58,146 nucleotides of DNA from positions 1 to 58,146 of the forward strand of contig NZ_CANLFB010000026.1 in NCBI RefSeq assembly GCF_947489755.1. The letters are read 5' to 3'. A program made the translations under genes and the position numbers. The notes below the pieces were generated by a model, which did not search any database, was not told the origin of the DNA, and worked only from the letters and a program-made list of their open reading frames with translations. Of the stretch, positions 19,972 through 30,426 are shown piece after piece. Origin of the DNA: an uncultured Psychromonas sp. (GTDB lineage: Bacteria > Pseudomonadota > Gammaproteobacteria > Enterobacterales > Psychromonadaceae). Within the stretch, counting starts at the first letter, position 1; each line of letters starts with the position of its first letter.

Positions 19972-21073
19972 AATAAAAGAATATCAATGGGATGATATTC
20001 GCCTATCTATCTATGCAAAAACAGATGCAGATGTACAACGTGCTTTATCAAAACCTCGATTAGACTTAGAAGATTTTAAAGCGTTAATCAGTCCAGCTGC
20101 CGAACCTTATTTAGAGCAGATGGCACAAAAATCACAACAATTAACGTTACAACGTTTTGGTAAAACGCAGCAATTTTATATTCCACTGTATTTATCGAAC
20201 ATGTGCAGTAATATTTGTACTTATTGTGGTTTCTCAATGCACAACGCATTACGTCGTAAAACCTTAGATATGCAAGAAATTGAAAATGAATGCCTAGCCA
20301 TTAAAAAAATGGGATTCGATCATATCTTAATTGTGACGGGGGAATCTGAACGTAAAGTGGGTATGGACTATTTTAAACAAGCTTTACCTGTTATCAAAAA
20401 ACACTTTGCGAATATCACCATCGAAGTACAGCCACTTGATCAAGATGAATACAGTGAATTGATTGAATATGGGGTCAACGCAGTATTAGTCTATCAAGAA
20501 ACTTATAATCCAGTGACCTACGCAGAGCACCATTTAAAAGGTAAGAAGTCAGATTTTATTTATCGATTAAATACCCATGACCGACTAGGTGAAGCGGGTA
20601 TTCATAAAATGGGCTTAGGCAGTTTAATTGGCTTAGAAGAATGGCGAACAGATTGCTTTTATGTGGCTGCACATTTAAATTATCTTGAGAAAAAATATTG
20701 GCAAACACGTTATACTATCTCCTTTCCGCGTTTACGACCTTGTGAAGGTGGTATGGAAATTAAATCAGTGATGGATGATAAACAACTAGTACAATTAATT
20801 TGTGCTTATCGATTGTTTAATCCTGAGGTTGAGTTATCGTTGTCGACACGTGAATCTGAACACTTCAGAAACAATGTGTTACCGTTAGGCATTACCTCAC
20901 TCAGCGCTGGTTCAAGTACCCAACCAGGTGGCTATGCAGAACAAGCCGATGTCGCGCTTGAACAGTTTGAAATAAGCGATGAACGCTCGCCTGCTACCAT
21001 GGCCAATCTTGTAAAAGCACAAGGTTATGAAGTAGTTTGGAAAGATTGGGATCACAGCTTAACGGGTAAATAA
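19955..21073 (+). CDS. thiH: 2-iminoacetate (dehydroglycine) synthase
   Basis: 372-aa radical-SAM tyrosine lyase supplying dehydroglycine to ThiG. The cluster motif is [10 protein letters not shown] (CX3CX2C); [10 protein letters not shown] precedes it. The C-terminal region has [13 protein letters not shown], typical of the ThiH/BATS domain. The start is a GTG inside the thiG 3' end with GGAGG a few bases upstream, giving translational coupling. It closes the operon thiC-thiDE-thiF-thiS-thiG-thiH. Confidence 0.96.
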   Translation: MNFSDKIKEYQWDDIRLSIYAKTDADVQRALSKPRLDLEDFKALISPAAEPYLEQMAQKSQQLTLQRFGKTQQFYIPLYLSNMCSNICTYCGFSMHNALRRKTLDMQEIENECLAIKKMGFDHILIVTGESERKVGMDYFKQALPVIKKHFANITIEVQPLDQDEYSELIEYGVNAVLVYQETYNPVTYAEHHLKGKKSDFIYRLNTHDRLGEAGIHKMGLGSLIGLEEWRTDCFYVAAHLNYLEKKYWQTRYTISFPRLRPCEGGMEIKSVMDDKQLVQLICAYRLFNPEVELSLSTRESEHFRNNVLPLGITSLSAGSSTQPGGYAEQADVALEQFEISDERSPATMANLVKAQGYEVVWKDWDHSLTGK

Positions 21074-21135
21074 AACGATTAAGCCAGTTAAATAGAATTC
21101 AAGATTGAATTAGTCATTATAAATGAGAATAAAAC

Positions 21136-21504
21136 ATGTCCGATGAACAAGAGATCTACGCGACTTTAATCGAGATCCGCGAAGAGCCCACTGCGTTATA
21201 TAAAATACTAAAAATCGCCAATCTAGTATCAGGCGGCGGCGAAGCAAAACAAGCCATCGCAGAAGGATATGTTTCATTAAACGGCGAAGTAGAAACGCAA
21301 AAACGTAAAAAAATCTACGCAGGTGATTTAATCTACTTCAACGAACAATACTTACAAATAGCTATTGCAGGTGAAACGGAAGGTTATGAAGTTGTAGACG
21401 AAACACAACTGAAGACAGAATATGAAGTATCGACTCAGCCTGATGTAAGCAATACCGCGCCAGCAACTAAAGCGAAAAAACCACGTAAGCCGATTAGTTT
21501 TTAA
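21136..21504 (+). CDS. S4-domain RNA-binding protein, YbcJ-like
   Basis: 122 aa. Residues about 15-80 form an S4 RNA-binding domain: ALYKILKIANLVSGGGEAKQ, IAEGYVSLNGEVETQKRKKI and YAGDLIYF follow E. coli YbcJ (70 aa). The extra 40-residue C-terminus ends in a basic KAKKPRKPISF tail that may also touch RNA. It follows thiH by 62 bp on the same strand without a clear terminator between, so read-through from the thiamine operon is possible, though the role is more likely ribosomal or rRNA-related. Confidence 0.85.
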   Translation: MSDEQEIYATLIEIREEPTALYKILKIANLVSGGGEAKQAIAEGYVSLNGEVETQKRKKIYAGDLIYFNEQYLQIAIAGETEGYEVVDETQLKTEYEVSTQPDVSNTAPATKAKKPRKPISF

Positions 21505-21580
21505 TATTGTAAAAGTTTAATTTTATGAAAAATATTAATTAAAAATTCGATACGTTAAGTACTTCTCTATTCTCCTTATA

Positions 21581-21603
21581 AGCCCTATCTATTCGATAGG
21601 GCT
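21581..21603. terminator. Hairpin between convergent S4 and transglycosylase genes
   Basis: Perfect 9-bp stem AGCCCTATC / GATAGGGCT with a TATTC-like loop. T-runs are poor on both sides, so termination efficiency is doubtful. Confidence 0.55.
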
Positions 21604-21611
21604 AACACCTA

Positions 21612-22265
21612 TTATAATAAATTATGCTGATAATATTGGTAAAATGTCAGCACTTTAGACACATACTTTTGAGTCTCAGGGTAAGGCGGTATTTTTCGTT
21701 TATAACGCCTGACTGCTCCTTCTCCTGCATTGTAAGCGGCTGCGGCTAACGATCTTGTTTTAAATTCTTTTAATAATATTCTTAAATACTGTGCACCTGC
21801 ATAGATATTTTGAGTCGGATCAAAAGCATCATTCACACCAAAACGTTTAGCCGTTTCAGGCATTAATTGCATTAACCCTTGTGCACCTGCTGATGAGATT
21901 GCATTACGCTGATAAGCAGATTCTGCAGTGATCACTGCATGTAAAAAAGCGGGATCTAACTGGTTCTTTTTCGCTGCTTTAAGAATAATAGGATGGTATT
22001 TTTTTTGTAATGTTTTATCGCGCGGTACGGCTATGTTGGTATAGCTTTTAGCTTTCCAGTTTTTAAAACTAACAGGTGCTCGATTAGTATCGCTACGTAA
22101 TAAGAGTTTATAGTCTTTACTTTCTTTGCGCTCCGAAAAGAACTTATTACCACTTTTATCTATATACATATAAATATCAGCATTTGCGATCTGAGATAGG
22201 CTACTTATTAATAAAGCACTAAGGCAAAAAAATAAACGAATTAATGAGAGGTTCATTTTATTCAC
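21612..22265 (-). CDS. Periplasmic lytic transglycosylase (SLT domain, DUF4124-like N-terminus)
   Basis: 217 aa with a signal peptide (to about Ala29) and, after it, a short DIYMYIDKSGNKFFSERK segment of the DUF4124 type. The C-terminal SLT domain (about 95-210) shows the catalytic Glu in AVITAESAYQRNAIS, then GAQGLMQLMPETAKRFGV and AAAYNAGEGAVRRY, the family 1 motifs. It cleaves peptidoglycan to 1,6-anhydromuropeptides. Translation begins at a GTG (22265), which overlaps the preceding small membrane protein gene by 8 bp, or at an in-frame ATG at 22256. Confidence 0.92.
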   Translation of the reverse strand: MNKMNLSLIRLFFCLSALLISSLSQIANADIYMYIDKSGNKFFSERKESKDYKLLLRSDTNRAPVSFKNWKAKSYTNIAVPRDKTLQKKYHPIILKAAKKNQLDPAFLHAVITAESAYQRNAISSAGAQGLMQLMPETAKRFGVNDAFDPTQNIYAGAQYLRILLKEFKTRSLAAAAYNAGEGAVRRYKRKIPPYPETQKYVSKVLTFYQYYQHNLL

Positions 22266-22443
22266 TAACCTCTTTCCATAACCCTAAACCGATAAGTAGA
22301 GAGAATAATATCCAAACAACATTATTAAAAGCTAACTGTAAACCCCTACCTCCTTGGTTGTGCTGGAAGTAGGGCGCGCCTAAGCCCATTAAAAGTGCAA
22401 AACTAATAAAGAAGGCACGTGTTAGCTTTTGTTGTAAGTCCAT
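22258..22443 (-). CDS. Small membrane protein of unknown function
   Basis: 61 aa with two predicted membrane segments (about 9-25 and 39-56) separated by a polar, Gly-rich loop (YFQHNQGGRGLQ). No family is recognised. The coding case rests on the 8-bp overlap with the transglycosylase gene, which implies coupling, and on the gap of only 53 bp after uvrA on the same strand. Confidence 0.65.
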   Translation of the reverse strand: MDLQQKLTRAFFISFALLMGLGAPYFQHNQGGRGLQLAFNNVVWILFSLLIGLGLWKEVSE

Positions 22444-22496
22444 TTATCTCTCATGCTTTTTAACATTTTATTGTTGGTTTTTTATGTGAGTATTTC

Positions 22497-25343
22497 TTAC
22501 GATTTACTGTTTTTTTTACTGTTCTTATCTAAAATCGTTTTTAAGAATTGCCCAGTATAACTACCTTTTACTTTTATTACCTCTTCTGGTGTGCCAGCTG
22601 CGATGATCTCACCACCACCATTACCACCTTCGGGACCTAGATCAATGATCCAGTCAGCTGTTTTAATCACATCTAAGTTATGTTCAATGATCACTAATGT
22701 ATTACCTTTATCACGTAACGTATGAATAACTTTTAATAGCTGAGCAATATCGTGGAAGTGAAGCCCTGTCGTCGGTTCATCTAAAATATACAGTGTTTTA
22801 CCCGTATCTCTTTTAGACAGCTCTTTTGCAAGTTTCACGCGTTGTGCTTCACCACCTGACAGTGTGGTTGCCGCTTGACCTAAACGAATATAAGAAAGAC
22901 CTACATCCATTAAGGTTTGTAATTTTCTAGCGATAACAGGGACTGGTTCGAAGAATTTAAAGGCATCTTCTACAGTCATATCTAATGTTTCGTGAATATT
23001 CTTCCCTTTGTATTTGACCGATAAGGTTTCACGGTTATAGCGTTGGCCTTTACACACATCACATGGCACGTAGACATCAGGCAAAAAGTGCATTTCTACT
23101 TTGATCATCCCATCACCTTGGCAGGCTTCACAACGTCCACCTTTAACATTAAAGCTGAAACGACCTGGCTTATAACCACGTGAACGAGACTCTGGTGTTG
23201 CTGCAAATAACTCTCGAATCGGGGTGAAAATACCCGTGTAAGTGGCTGGATTAGAGCGAGGTGTTCTACCTATCGGGCTTTGGTTAATATCAACGACTTT
23301 ATCAAGTTGTGATAAACCACTTATGCTTTTATGTGCGGATGCTTCTACTGTGGTGGCTTTGTTAAGCTTAGTCTGTGCTAGTGGAAATAAGGTATCGTTA
23401 ATTAGGGTTGATTTACCTGAACCAGATACACCAGTCACACAGGTTAATACACCCAATGGTAAGTCTAAATTTACCGATTTTAAGTTGTTCGCACTGGCCG
23501 CTTTAAGTTTCACCCATTTATTGGTGAGTGGTGTACGTTGTGCTGGTATTGCTATCTCTTTACGCCCACTTAAATAGTCTGCGGTCAGTGAGTTTTTAGA
23601 TTTTAAGATTTTTTGGTAGTTACCTTCTGCAATGATTTCACCACCGTGAATACCTGCACCCGGGCCAATATCAATAATATGATCGGCTTGGCGTATTGCA
23701 TCTTCATCGTGCTCTACCACGATAACGGTATTACCTAGATCGCGTAGATGGGTTAATGTTTTTAATAAGCGTTCATTATCACGTTGATGTAAACCGATAG
23801 AAGGTTCATCTAAAACATACATAACACCCATCAAGCCAGCACCGATTTGGCTTGCTAGACGAATACGTTGTGCTTCACCGCCCGACAATGTTTCAGCACT
23901 ACGCTCTAAGCTTAGGTAATTCAAACCCACGTTAACTAAGAAGCTAAGTCGCTCTAAAATTTCTTTTAGTATTTTTTCAGCTATTTGAGCTTTTTGCCCG
24001 ACTAATTTAATGTCTTTGAAAAATTGTTCAGCATCAGCAATAGACAATTCAGAAACATAAGCAAGATTGACGTCATTAATGAAAACATTGCGAGACGATT
24101 CTTTTAAACGTGAGCCTCCACAGCTAGAACAAGACTGACGATTCATGTATTTACTTAAATATTCACGCATCGCAGGTGATTCTGTTTCTTTATAACGGCG
24201 TGCGCGATTAGGAATAACCCCTTCAAAAGCATGTAAACGTGAAACCTGATCGCCTCTGTCATTACTGTAAGTAAAAGATATTTTTTCTGAACCTGTACCA
24301 TTTAGCACATACTGTTGGTGTTTTTTAGTTAACGATTTAAATGGCTTAGTGAGTGAAAAGTCGTAATGTGCAGCGACGGCTCTTAATATTTGGTAATAAT
24401 AATTCGATTTACTGCTCCAACCTTCAATAGCGCCATCGGCTAAACTGAGTGAACTATCGGTGACAACACGTGCTTCATCGAAATATTGTTCAACGCCTAA
24501 GCCATCACAGGTTTCACAAGCACCGGCAGGACTATTGAAAGAAAATATACGTGGCTCTAATTCTGAAATACTGTAACCACAGTGCGGACAAGAGAAGTTT
24601 GCTGAAAATAATTGCTCTGGTTGGCTATCATCCATATACGCTAAAATAGCAGAACCATTACTGAGATCTAATGTGGTTTCTACGGATTCAGCAAGGCGTT
24701 GCTTTAAATCATCTCGTACCTTAAAACGATCGACAACGACTTCAATATTGTGTTTTTTATGAAGCTCTAACTTTGGTGGATCGCTTAAGTCGCAAATATC
24801 TCCATCAATTCGTGCACGTAAAAAACCTTGTGCTGCCAGGCTTTCGAATGTTTTAACATGCTCACCTTTACGGCCTTTTACAATCGGCGCAAGTAACATC
24901 ATTTTGCTACCTTCAGGGCTCTCTAAGATCGCATCTACCATTTGGCTGACGGTTTGTGCATGTAATGTTACGCCGTGTGTTGGACAGCGAGGATCACCAA
25001 TACGAGCAAAAAGAAGACGTAAGTAATCGTAAATTTCAGTAATAGTGCCCACGGTTGAACGCGGGTTATGAGATGTCGATTTTTGCTCAATAGAAATAGC
25101 GGGGGATAAACCTTCTATATGTTCTACATCGGGTTTTTCCATCAATGATAAAAATTGACGAGCATAAGCTGATAATGATTCAACATAACGACGTTGGCCT
25201 TCTGCATATAAAGTATCAAATGCTAATGAAGATTTTCCTGAACCAGAGAGGCCTGTGATCACCACTAATTTATCACGTGGGATAGTTAAGCTAATATTTT
25301 TTAAGTTATGTGTTTTTGCACCGCGTATTTCAATATTGTTCAT
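22497..25343 (-). CDS. uvrA: Excinuclease ABC subunit A
   Basis: 948-aa damage-recognition ATPase of nucleotide excision repair. It has two ABC modules with Walker [13 protein letters not shown] and [13 protein letters not shown], signature motifs [12 protein letters not shown] and [12 protein letters not shown], and CX2C zinc modules (CPHCGY with CETC; CEAC with CDVC). Length is usual for the family (about 940). A strong LexA box lies 91 bp upstream of the ATG, so it should be SOS-induced. Unlike E. coli, ssb is not divergent from it. Confidence 0.98.
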   Translation of the reverse strand: MNNIEIRGAKTHNLKNISLTIPRDKLVVITGLSGSGKSSLAFDTLYAEGQRRYVESLSAYARQFLSLMEKPDVEHIEGLSPAISIEQKSTSHNPRSTVGTITEIYDYLRLLFARIGDPRCPTHGVTLHAQTVSQMVDAILESPEGSKMMLLAPIVKGRKGEHVKTFESLAAQGFLRARIDGDICDLSDPPKLELHKKHNIEVVVDRFKVRDDLKQRLAESVETTLDLSNGSAILAYMDDSQPEQLFSANFSCPHCGYSISELEPRIFSFNSPAGACETCDGLGVEQYFDEARVVTDSSLSLADGAIEGWSSKSNYYYQILRAVAAHYDFSLTKPFKSLTKKHQQYVLNGTGSEKISFTYSNDRGDQVSRLHAFEGVIPNRARRYKETESPAMREYLSKYMNRQSCSSCGGSRLKESSRNVFINDVNLAYVSELSIADAEQFFKDIKLVGQKAQIAEKILKEILERLSFLVNVGLNYLSLERSAETLSGGEAQRIRLASQIGAGLMGVMYVLDEPSIGLHQRDNERLLKTLTHLRDLGNTVIVVEHDEDAIRQADHIIDIGPGAGIHGGEIIAEGNYQKILKSKNSLTADYLSGRKEIAIPAQRTPLTNKWVKLKAASANNLKSVNLDLPLGVLTCVTGVSGSGKSTLINDTLFPLAQTKLNKATTVEASAHKSISGLSQLDKVVDINQSPIGRTPRSNPATYTGIFTPIRELFAATPESRSRGYKPGRFSFNVKGGRCEACQGDGMIKVEMHFLPDVYVPCDVCKGQRYNRETLSVKYKGKNIHETLDMTVEDAFKFFEPVPVIARKLQTLMDVGLSYIRLGQAATTLSGGEAQRVKLAKELSKRDTGKTLYILDEPTTGLHFHDIAQLLKVIHTLRDKGNTLVIIEHNLDVIKTADWIIDLGPEGGNGGGEIIAAGTPEEVIKVKGSYTGQFLKTILDKNSKKNSKS

Positions 25344-25433
25344 TATTTCTCACTCATTAATACATTTGAATTGTCGTATTTGATGTCTGAAAGTCTTTTT
25401 ATAATCATCATGTTGTATTGTGCATATAGTACA

Positions 25434-25449
25434 CTGTAAATTATTACAG
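25434..25449 (-). promoter_or_regulatory. LexA (SOS) box of uvrA
   Basis: CTGTAAATTATTACAG matches the gammaproteobacterial LexA consensus CTGT-N8-ACAG exactly and is extended by A and T to an 18-bp imperfect palindrome. It sits 91 bp upstream of uvrA. Confidence 0.85.
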
Positions 25450-25728
25450 TGGTAGCATCGACATCATTGCTTTATTGGATTTTAATTCATGTCATTTTAT
25501 GATTATCATGCCTGCTGTTACCCACTCTTGCTTAATTATTAATAATCATTTATCAATAGTTAGTTATCAATAATTAAGATGACTAGGTGATTAGCGTTTT
25601 TTAGCAAAATGACATTTCAGATAAATAGGGTAGCCGGAATTGAGTCACTATTGAGATTCAATAGTAAGTAGATACTGGGCCAATTTACTGTAACAAACTA
25701 ATTACGTGTAAATAAGCTTAAAAGATCA
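25450..25728. other. Rest of the uvrA upstream intergenic region
   Basis: The 385-bp gap between uvrA and the CBM48-like gene has, besides the LexA box, an inverted repeat CTTAATTATT (25529-25538) / AATAATTAAG (25570-25579) and ATGATTATCAT near 25499, a partial Fur-like core. No gene is seen. Confidence 0.5.
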
Positions 25729-26058
25729 TTATTCTGATAGCGTTAAGACTGCATTTTTACCGCCGTCATTCATGCCATTATCAACGTAATCATAAGTACT
25801 CTCAGGTAATATAGTGAATTCCTGACCAGCTTCTGACGTGACTTTGTAGATAAATTGAAAGCGTTGAAAATCTTCTGTAGATATATTCTCTACTACTTTA
25901 AATTTACCGTTTTTAAATTTTTTAAATTCAATGGGTTGCCAGTGGTTATGCTCAGAGAGTAAATTAATGCTAGCCGCATTATTCGCGAGATCTTTACTAA
26001 TTTCAAAAGTCACTTTAACAATCGGCTTATTTTTTAAAAATTGCTTTTTAATACTCAT
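25729..26058 (-). CDS. Isoamylase N-terminal/CBM48-like protein
   Basis: 109-aa single-domain protein resembling the early-set glycogen-binding domains attached to GH13 enzymes and AMPK-beta: KVTFEISKDLANNAASINLL, HNHWQPIEFKKFKNGKF, and FQFIYKV with a late NDGGKNAVLTL. Stand-alone versions are widespread in marine gammaproteobacteria without known function; binding of an alpha-glucan is a fair guess. It lies 80 bp downstream of mutH on the same strand and may be co-transcribed. Confidence 0.82.
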   Translation of the reverse strand: MSIKKQFLKNKPIVKVTFEISKDLANNAASINLLSEHNHWQPIEFKKFKNGKFKVVENISTEDFQRFQFIYKVTSEAGQEFTILPESTYDYVDNGMNDGGKNAVLTLSE

Positions 26059-26138
26059 GTTAGATCCTCATAAAATATTACTTCACATTTAATCTACTGC
26101 AAAAATTGTACAAATTCTAGTCACATAATCAATGAAAC

Positions 26139-26810
26139 TTAATTTAAATTAAATTGTTGGTTAATAATGTCTTGAGTGAATGCTTTTTTTAGGTAGAAAC
26201 CACGAGGGCGGACTTTAATTAACTCACCATCTTCACCATAGGCATCGGTCACTACTTGTCCGTTGGCAGCCTTTGGGCGTAATTGTAAAACTTGTCCATC
26301 ACGGGCACTAACTTGCTCTATTTTGCCTAGCGCAATTTTTTCCATTAGCTCATCCCAGTCTTGTTGCATTAATTGTTCTTGTCTTGATGAAGCTGTCCAT
26401 AAAAAGCCATTGCCAACAATGCGTTCTGAAAGAGGGATTGTGCGTTCTCCTTGGACGGGTAACCACAACACTTTACTTAATTTATTGCGAATATTGCTAT
26501 TGTGCCACGTTAGATGTGTTGTATGTAATATTGGGGTGCTACACACAAAAGTGGTTTCCAGTACTTTACCTTTGCTATCAATAGGGATGGTTTTTAATTC
26601 AATGCCTAAATGCTTAAAGTCTTGCTCTGGTTTGCTGCCAGCTGTTGCCCCTAAGTGCCATTCTATAAGTTGTCCAACCCAGCCTTTATTCTTCCGGAGA
26701 TTCTCTGGTGTTTCGATATTCGCTATATCAGCAAGTTCCGATAAAGAATAACCTGCAATCGCTTCACAATAGGCTAATAATTGAGCTTCAGATTGTGGTG
26801 TAGCCTGCAT
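26139..26810 (-). CDS. mutH: DNA mismatch repair endonuclease MutH
   Basis: 223 aa (E. coli 229). MutH nicks the unmethylated strand at hemimethylated GATC sites after MutS/MutL recognition. The restriction-fold catalytic triad D-X(n)-E-X-K is visible as Asp64, Glu71 and Lys73 in EQDFKHLGIELKT. GWVGQLIEWHLGA and the KAFTQDIINQQF C-terminus are family features. Its presence implies a Dam methylase in the genome. It diverges from rppH across about 650 bp, preserving the E. coli neighbourhood. Confidence 0.96.
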   Translation of the reverse strand: MQATPQSEAQLLAYCEAIAGYSLSELADIANIETPENLRKNKGWVGQLIEWHLGATAGSKPEQDFKHLGIELKTIPIDSKGKVLETTFVCSTPILHTTHLTWHNSNIRNKLSKVLWLPVQGERTIPLSERIVGNGFLWTASSRQEQLMQQDWDELMEKIALGKIEQVSARDGQVLQLRPKAANGQVVTDAYGEDGELIKVRPRGFYLKKAFTQDIINQQFNLN

Positions 26811-27462
26811 GATAGCTTCCTTTCGTCAGTTAATAATAAATAGAGGTTTTTATTGTACGCATTTTTCTTATTTGAGGTTATTCATAGTTGTAAAATGAAC
26901 TTACACAGAGTTATGCACAATTTTAGTGGATAAGTGAATAGATCGTAAGATCTTAATGTTAGTTTTTAAAAATGTGCATAAATATCTTAAAAATCAGTTT
27001 TTGTGTTTGTTTTTTGTACAAAAAATGCGGTCGAAGTTAACAATGACTATTTTTTAAACGCAGAAGATATTCACATTCGATTGTGAATTAAAAACACTGG
27101 ATCTAATGACAGGGTGAAATGAAAATTTATTATATTTTAAGTTCAACTTATTGTTTTTTAATGTGATAATCATAGTATAAATAACATTATAAAGATCTTG
27201 TAGTTTGTGTTGTTTCCGTATTTTTTTATTTATGCTTAATTGTGCACATAGTTATGCACAGATTTAGTGGATATATTTTGTTAGCAATTTTCTGTAAACG
27301 TGATGTAGGTACTATCGTTTAACCTTTTTATAGTTTATCGGTTTGATGGTAAAGGGGTTCTGTGAAAGAATGCATTAATAATTATAATTTCATTTATTCT
27401 ATTTTGTCGCTGATTTACTTGTGTATAAATAAGAATAGATCTTAACCTGACTAAGGTTTTTA
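26811..27462. other. mutH-rppH divergent intergenic region with a repeated DnaA-box-like motif
   Basis: No gene is seen in this 652-bp AT-rich gap. It carries two copies of a 23-bp motif (26910-26932 and 27251-27273, 21 of 23 identical), each with TTATGCACA, which fits the DnaA-box pattern TTATNCACA, followed by AGTGGATA, close to an inverted DnaA box. Several GATC sites and the imperfect palindrome TTCACATTCGATTGTGAA (27070-27087) lie between them. Confidence 0.6.
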
Positions 27463-27999
27463 ATGATTGATGCTGACGGCTATCGTTCCAATGTAGGTAT
27501 CATCATTTGTAATAAAAATGGTCAAGTTTTATGGGCTAAACGCTTCGGTCAGCATTCATGGCAATTTCCACAAGGTGGAATTAAAGAAGGCGAAACGCCT
27601 GAAAAAGCAATGTATCGTGAACTGTATGAAGAAGTAGGTCTGAAACCTGAACATGTAAAAATAGTTGCGAGTAGCCGTCAATGGTTACGATATAAATTAC
27701 CTAAACGTTTAGTGCGTTGGGAATCTCCCGCTCCTATTTGTATTGGCCAAAAACAACGCTGGTTTTTATTACAATTGACTGCAGAAGAAGAGCAAATTGG
27801 ATTTGAGACTTGTGGACATCCTGAGTTTGATGATTGGCGCTGGGTAACGTTTTGGTACCCTGTTCGTCAAGTGGTGTCATTTAAACGTGATGTCTATAGA
27901 AGAGCATTGGCTGAATTTTGCCATGCTGCGTTTTCACTAATGCACAAATCAGATAAAAAAAGAAATAAACGACCTCGCCGAGGTTCTTTTAAACAATAG
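27463..27999 (+). CDS. rppH: RNA pyrophosphohydrolase (Nudix)
   Basis: 178-aa Nudix hydrolase that removes pyrophosphate from 5'-triphosphate mRNA ends and so triggers RNase E decay. The Nudix box [20 protein letters not shown] (about 39-58) is complete, followed by [25 protein letters not shown] and LPKRLVRW are RppH-specific. The basic C-terminus ([11 protein letters not shown]) is typical. It is followed by ptsP after 32 bp, as in E. coli. Confidence 0.97.
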   Translation: MIDADGYRSNVGIIICNKNGQVLWAKRFGQHSWQFPQGGIKEGETPEKAMYRELYEEVGLKPEHVKIVASSRQWLRYKLPKRLVRWESPAPICIGQKQRWFLLQLTAEEEQIGFETCGHPEFDDWRWVTFWYPVRQVVSFKRDVYRRALAEFCHAAFSLMHKSDKKRNKRPRRGSFKQ

Positions 28000-28031
28000 G
28001 TATTGCCTTCCCTCATTAACAGGAGTGTTTT

Positions 28032-30302
28032 ATGTTCAGCCAACTTCGTCAGATTGTAGAGCAATTCGGTGAGGCCAATACTCTTTCTGATGCGATGAAT
28101 CTATTGGTAGAGCAAACTAAAAGCACAATGATCTTAGATTGTTGCTCTATTTTTGTGACGAATAAAGATACTAAAAAATTATCATTGATGGCGAGTGAGG
28201 GCCTAGACAGTCAAGTTGTTGGCGCAACACATTTTAACCTCGATGAAGGTATTGTTGGGTTGGTTTATCAAAAAGGTGAACCAATTAATTTAGCTAATGT
28301 TTCTGAACATCCTCAATTCAAATACCTTCCTTCAAGTAACGAAGAGCAATTTAAATCATTTCTAGGTGTACCGATTATTCACAAACGTGAAGTTCTTGGT
28401 GTACTGGTTGCACAACAAAGATTACCCCGTCTATTCAATGAACTTGAAGAATCATTCCTCGTTACGTTAGCTGTGCATCTAGGCAGTGTGTTAGGTGGCA
28501 CGTTATTAGATCTCCCCGATGAGAAAGCACCTAAAAAGCATTCACTCCATCTGCAAGGTAGTCCGGCGAGTTCTGGGATCTCTATTAATAAAGCCCATGT
28601 TTTACAAGCTCATCTTTTATTAAGTGATGTTGGCATTGAGTTAAGTGATCAACCTAATAGTGAAATGGAATCCTTTGCTAATGCCGTTCAAGCCTGTGCA
28701 GACGAGTTTTCTAAAGTATCAATAACATTAAAAGAACAAGTCTCTAAAGACGCTTTTATGTTATTTGATGTGTATGGGCATTTGTTAAAAGATAAAGCGC
28801 TATTGTCTGCGATTGAACTACAAATTAGAGAAGATAAGTTAACCGCTAAAAGTGCCGTCAAACGCGTTGCTGAACGTTATATTGAACAGTTTGAAAGCAT
28901 GAGTGACCCATATTTGAGGGAACGAGCTGTCGAAATTCGCGATGTAGGTCAGCGTCTTTTATATCATCTTTCAAATCGTGATGATGAAAAACAAGATTTT
29001 CCTGATGAGATTATTTTAGTCGCAGAAGAAGTGACTATTTCGATGTTGGCGATGATTCCGCCTGATAAATTAAAAGGCATCGTATCGGTACGTGGTGGGC
29101 TAAGCTCTCATGTGGCGATCTTATCTCGAGCACTTGGGATCCCTGCTGTATTAGGTGTGCCTTTAAGGTTAAAAAATGTAGCCCATAAAAATATCATCAT
29201 CAATGGTTACGCGGGCACCATTATTATTGAGCCTGAAGCTTCTCTGATTGCGGAATATCAAATTCTGCTTGATGAAGAAAATGAGATGAAGGCTTTAGTT
29301 GAGTTAGAAGCGAATCAAGCAGCGATCACTAAAGATGGTTGTGAAATTGAAGTGTTACTCAATACTGGTTTAAATACCACACCCGACGTGTTTAAAGAGC
29401 AGAACTTCTCAGGGATTGGTTTATACCGTAGTGAACTCCCTTTTATGCTTAACAGTGCCTTTCCGACTGAGCAAGAACAGGTCAGTTCATATCAGCATTT
29501 ATTGGAAGAATATAAAGATTTACCTGTCACTATGCGGACATTGGATATTGGTGGCGATAAACAACTAAGTTACTTCCCTATTACTGAAGAAAATCCATTT
29601 TTAGGTTGGCGTGGTATTCGTTTAACGTTGGATCATCCAGAAATTTTTATTGTGCAGATACGTGCGATGTTACGTGCAAATATTCAGACTCAGAACTTAC
29701 GTATTATGTTACCTATGGTCGGCTCTGTTGGCGAAGTAGAGGAATCTAAACGATTAATTGTTCAAGCATGGGAAGAAATTTGCTGGGAACAAAAAATGAC
29801 AGCAGAACAATTTCCATTACCGGATATTGGGGTAATGATCGAAGTACCTTCTGCTATTTTTATTATTGATCAATTAGCGCCGCTGGTGGACTTTCTATCA
29901 ATTGGTACCAATGATTTAACCCAATATTTATTAGCCGTAGATCGCAATAATAGCCGCGTAGCAGATCTATTTGATAGTTACCATCCTGCTGTATTACAAG
30001 CGATGCGCTTAATCTTAGATCAAAGTAAAAAGAATAATATTGAAGTGAGTATTTGTGGTGAATTAGCGGGTGATCCTATCGGGTTACTGATGTTGCTTGG
30101 CCTGGGTTATCGAAAACTCAGTATGAATGCGTTTAATATTAATAAAGTTAAATATTTGCTGAATAAAGTCACTATCCCAGAATTAGAAGCTTGTACTCAA
30201 GTCGCTTTAAAAGGGCATGATGGCAACTTTATTAAACAAACTTTTATTAACTATTTAGATGAAAAAGGCTTAGGTGGATTTGTACGTGCTGGTAAGAAGT
30301 AG
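28032..30302 (+). CDS. ptsP: Enzyme I-Ntr (nitrogen phosphotransferase system)
   Basis: 756-aa phosphoenolpyruvate-protein phosphotransferase of the regulatory PTS-Ntr. An N-terminal GAF domain (about 1-165; senses glutamine in homologues) precedes the EI domains. The phosphorylated histidine is His360 in RGGLSSHVAILSRALG; the PEP-binding barrel shows TLDIGGDKQL, ENPFLGWRGIR and SIGTNDLTQYLLAVDRN. An AGGAG ribosome site precedes the ATG. Forms an operon with rppH. Confidence 0.97.
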   Translation: MFSQLRQIVEQFGEANTLSDAMNLLVEQTKSTMILDCCSIFVTNKDTKKLSLMASEGLDSQVVGATHFNLDEGIVGLVYQKGEPINLANVSEHPQFKYLPSSNEEQFKSFLGVPIIHKREVLGVLVAQQRLPRLFNELEESFLVTLAVHLGSVLGGTLLDLPDEKAPKKHSLHLQGSPASSGISINKAHVLQAHLLLSDVGIELSDQPNSEMESFANAVQACADEFSKVSITLKEQVSKDAFMLFDVYGHLLKDKALLSAIELQIREDKLTAKSAVKRVAERYIEQFESMSDPYLRERAVEIRDVGQRLLYHLSNRDDEKQDFPDEIILVAEEVTISMLAMIPPDKLKGIVSVRGGLSSHVAILSRALGIPAVLGVPLRLKNVAHKNIIINGYAGTIIIEPEASLIAEYQILLDEENEMKALVELEANQAAITKDGCEIEVLLNTGLNTTPDVFKEQNFSGIGLYRSELPFMLNSAFPTEQEQVSSYQHLLEEYKDLPVTMRTLDIGGDKQLSYFPITEENPFLGWRGIRLTLDHPEIFIVQIRAMLRANIQTQNLRIMLPMVGSVGEVEESKRLIVQAWEEICWEQKMTAEQFPLPDIGVMIEVPSAIFIIDQLAPLVDFLSIGTNDLTQYLLAVDRNNSRVADLFDSYHPAVLQAMRLILDQSKKNNIEVSICGELAGDPIGLLMLLGLGYRKLSMNAFNINKVKYLLNKVTIPELEACTQVALKGHDGNFIKQTFINYLDEKGLGGFVRAGKK

Positions 30303-30372
30303 GACTTTAATCCTTATTGCTTAGCTAACTTTACTTCGCTAATACTATTTAAATTAATCTTATTTTTACCTA

Positions 30373-30403
30373 TAAAAAAACCGATCAATTGATCGGTTTT
30401 TTT
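30373..30403. terminator. Bidirectional terminator between ptsP and sstT
   Basis: Palindromic stem AAAAACCGATCAA / TTGATCGGTTTTT with T-runs on both strands, between convergent genes. Confidence 0.92.
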
Positions 30404-30426
30404 GTTTTAAATTAATGGCTAATGCG

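Noticed and set aside
27070-27087. TTCACATTCGATTGTGAA as a CRP site
   Set aside because: The half-sites are in the wrong order (TCACA first, TGTGA second), so it is not a CRP box.
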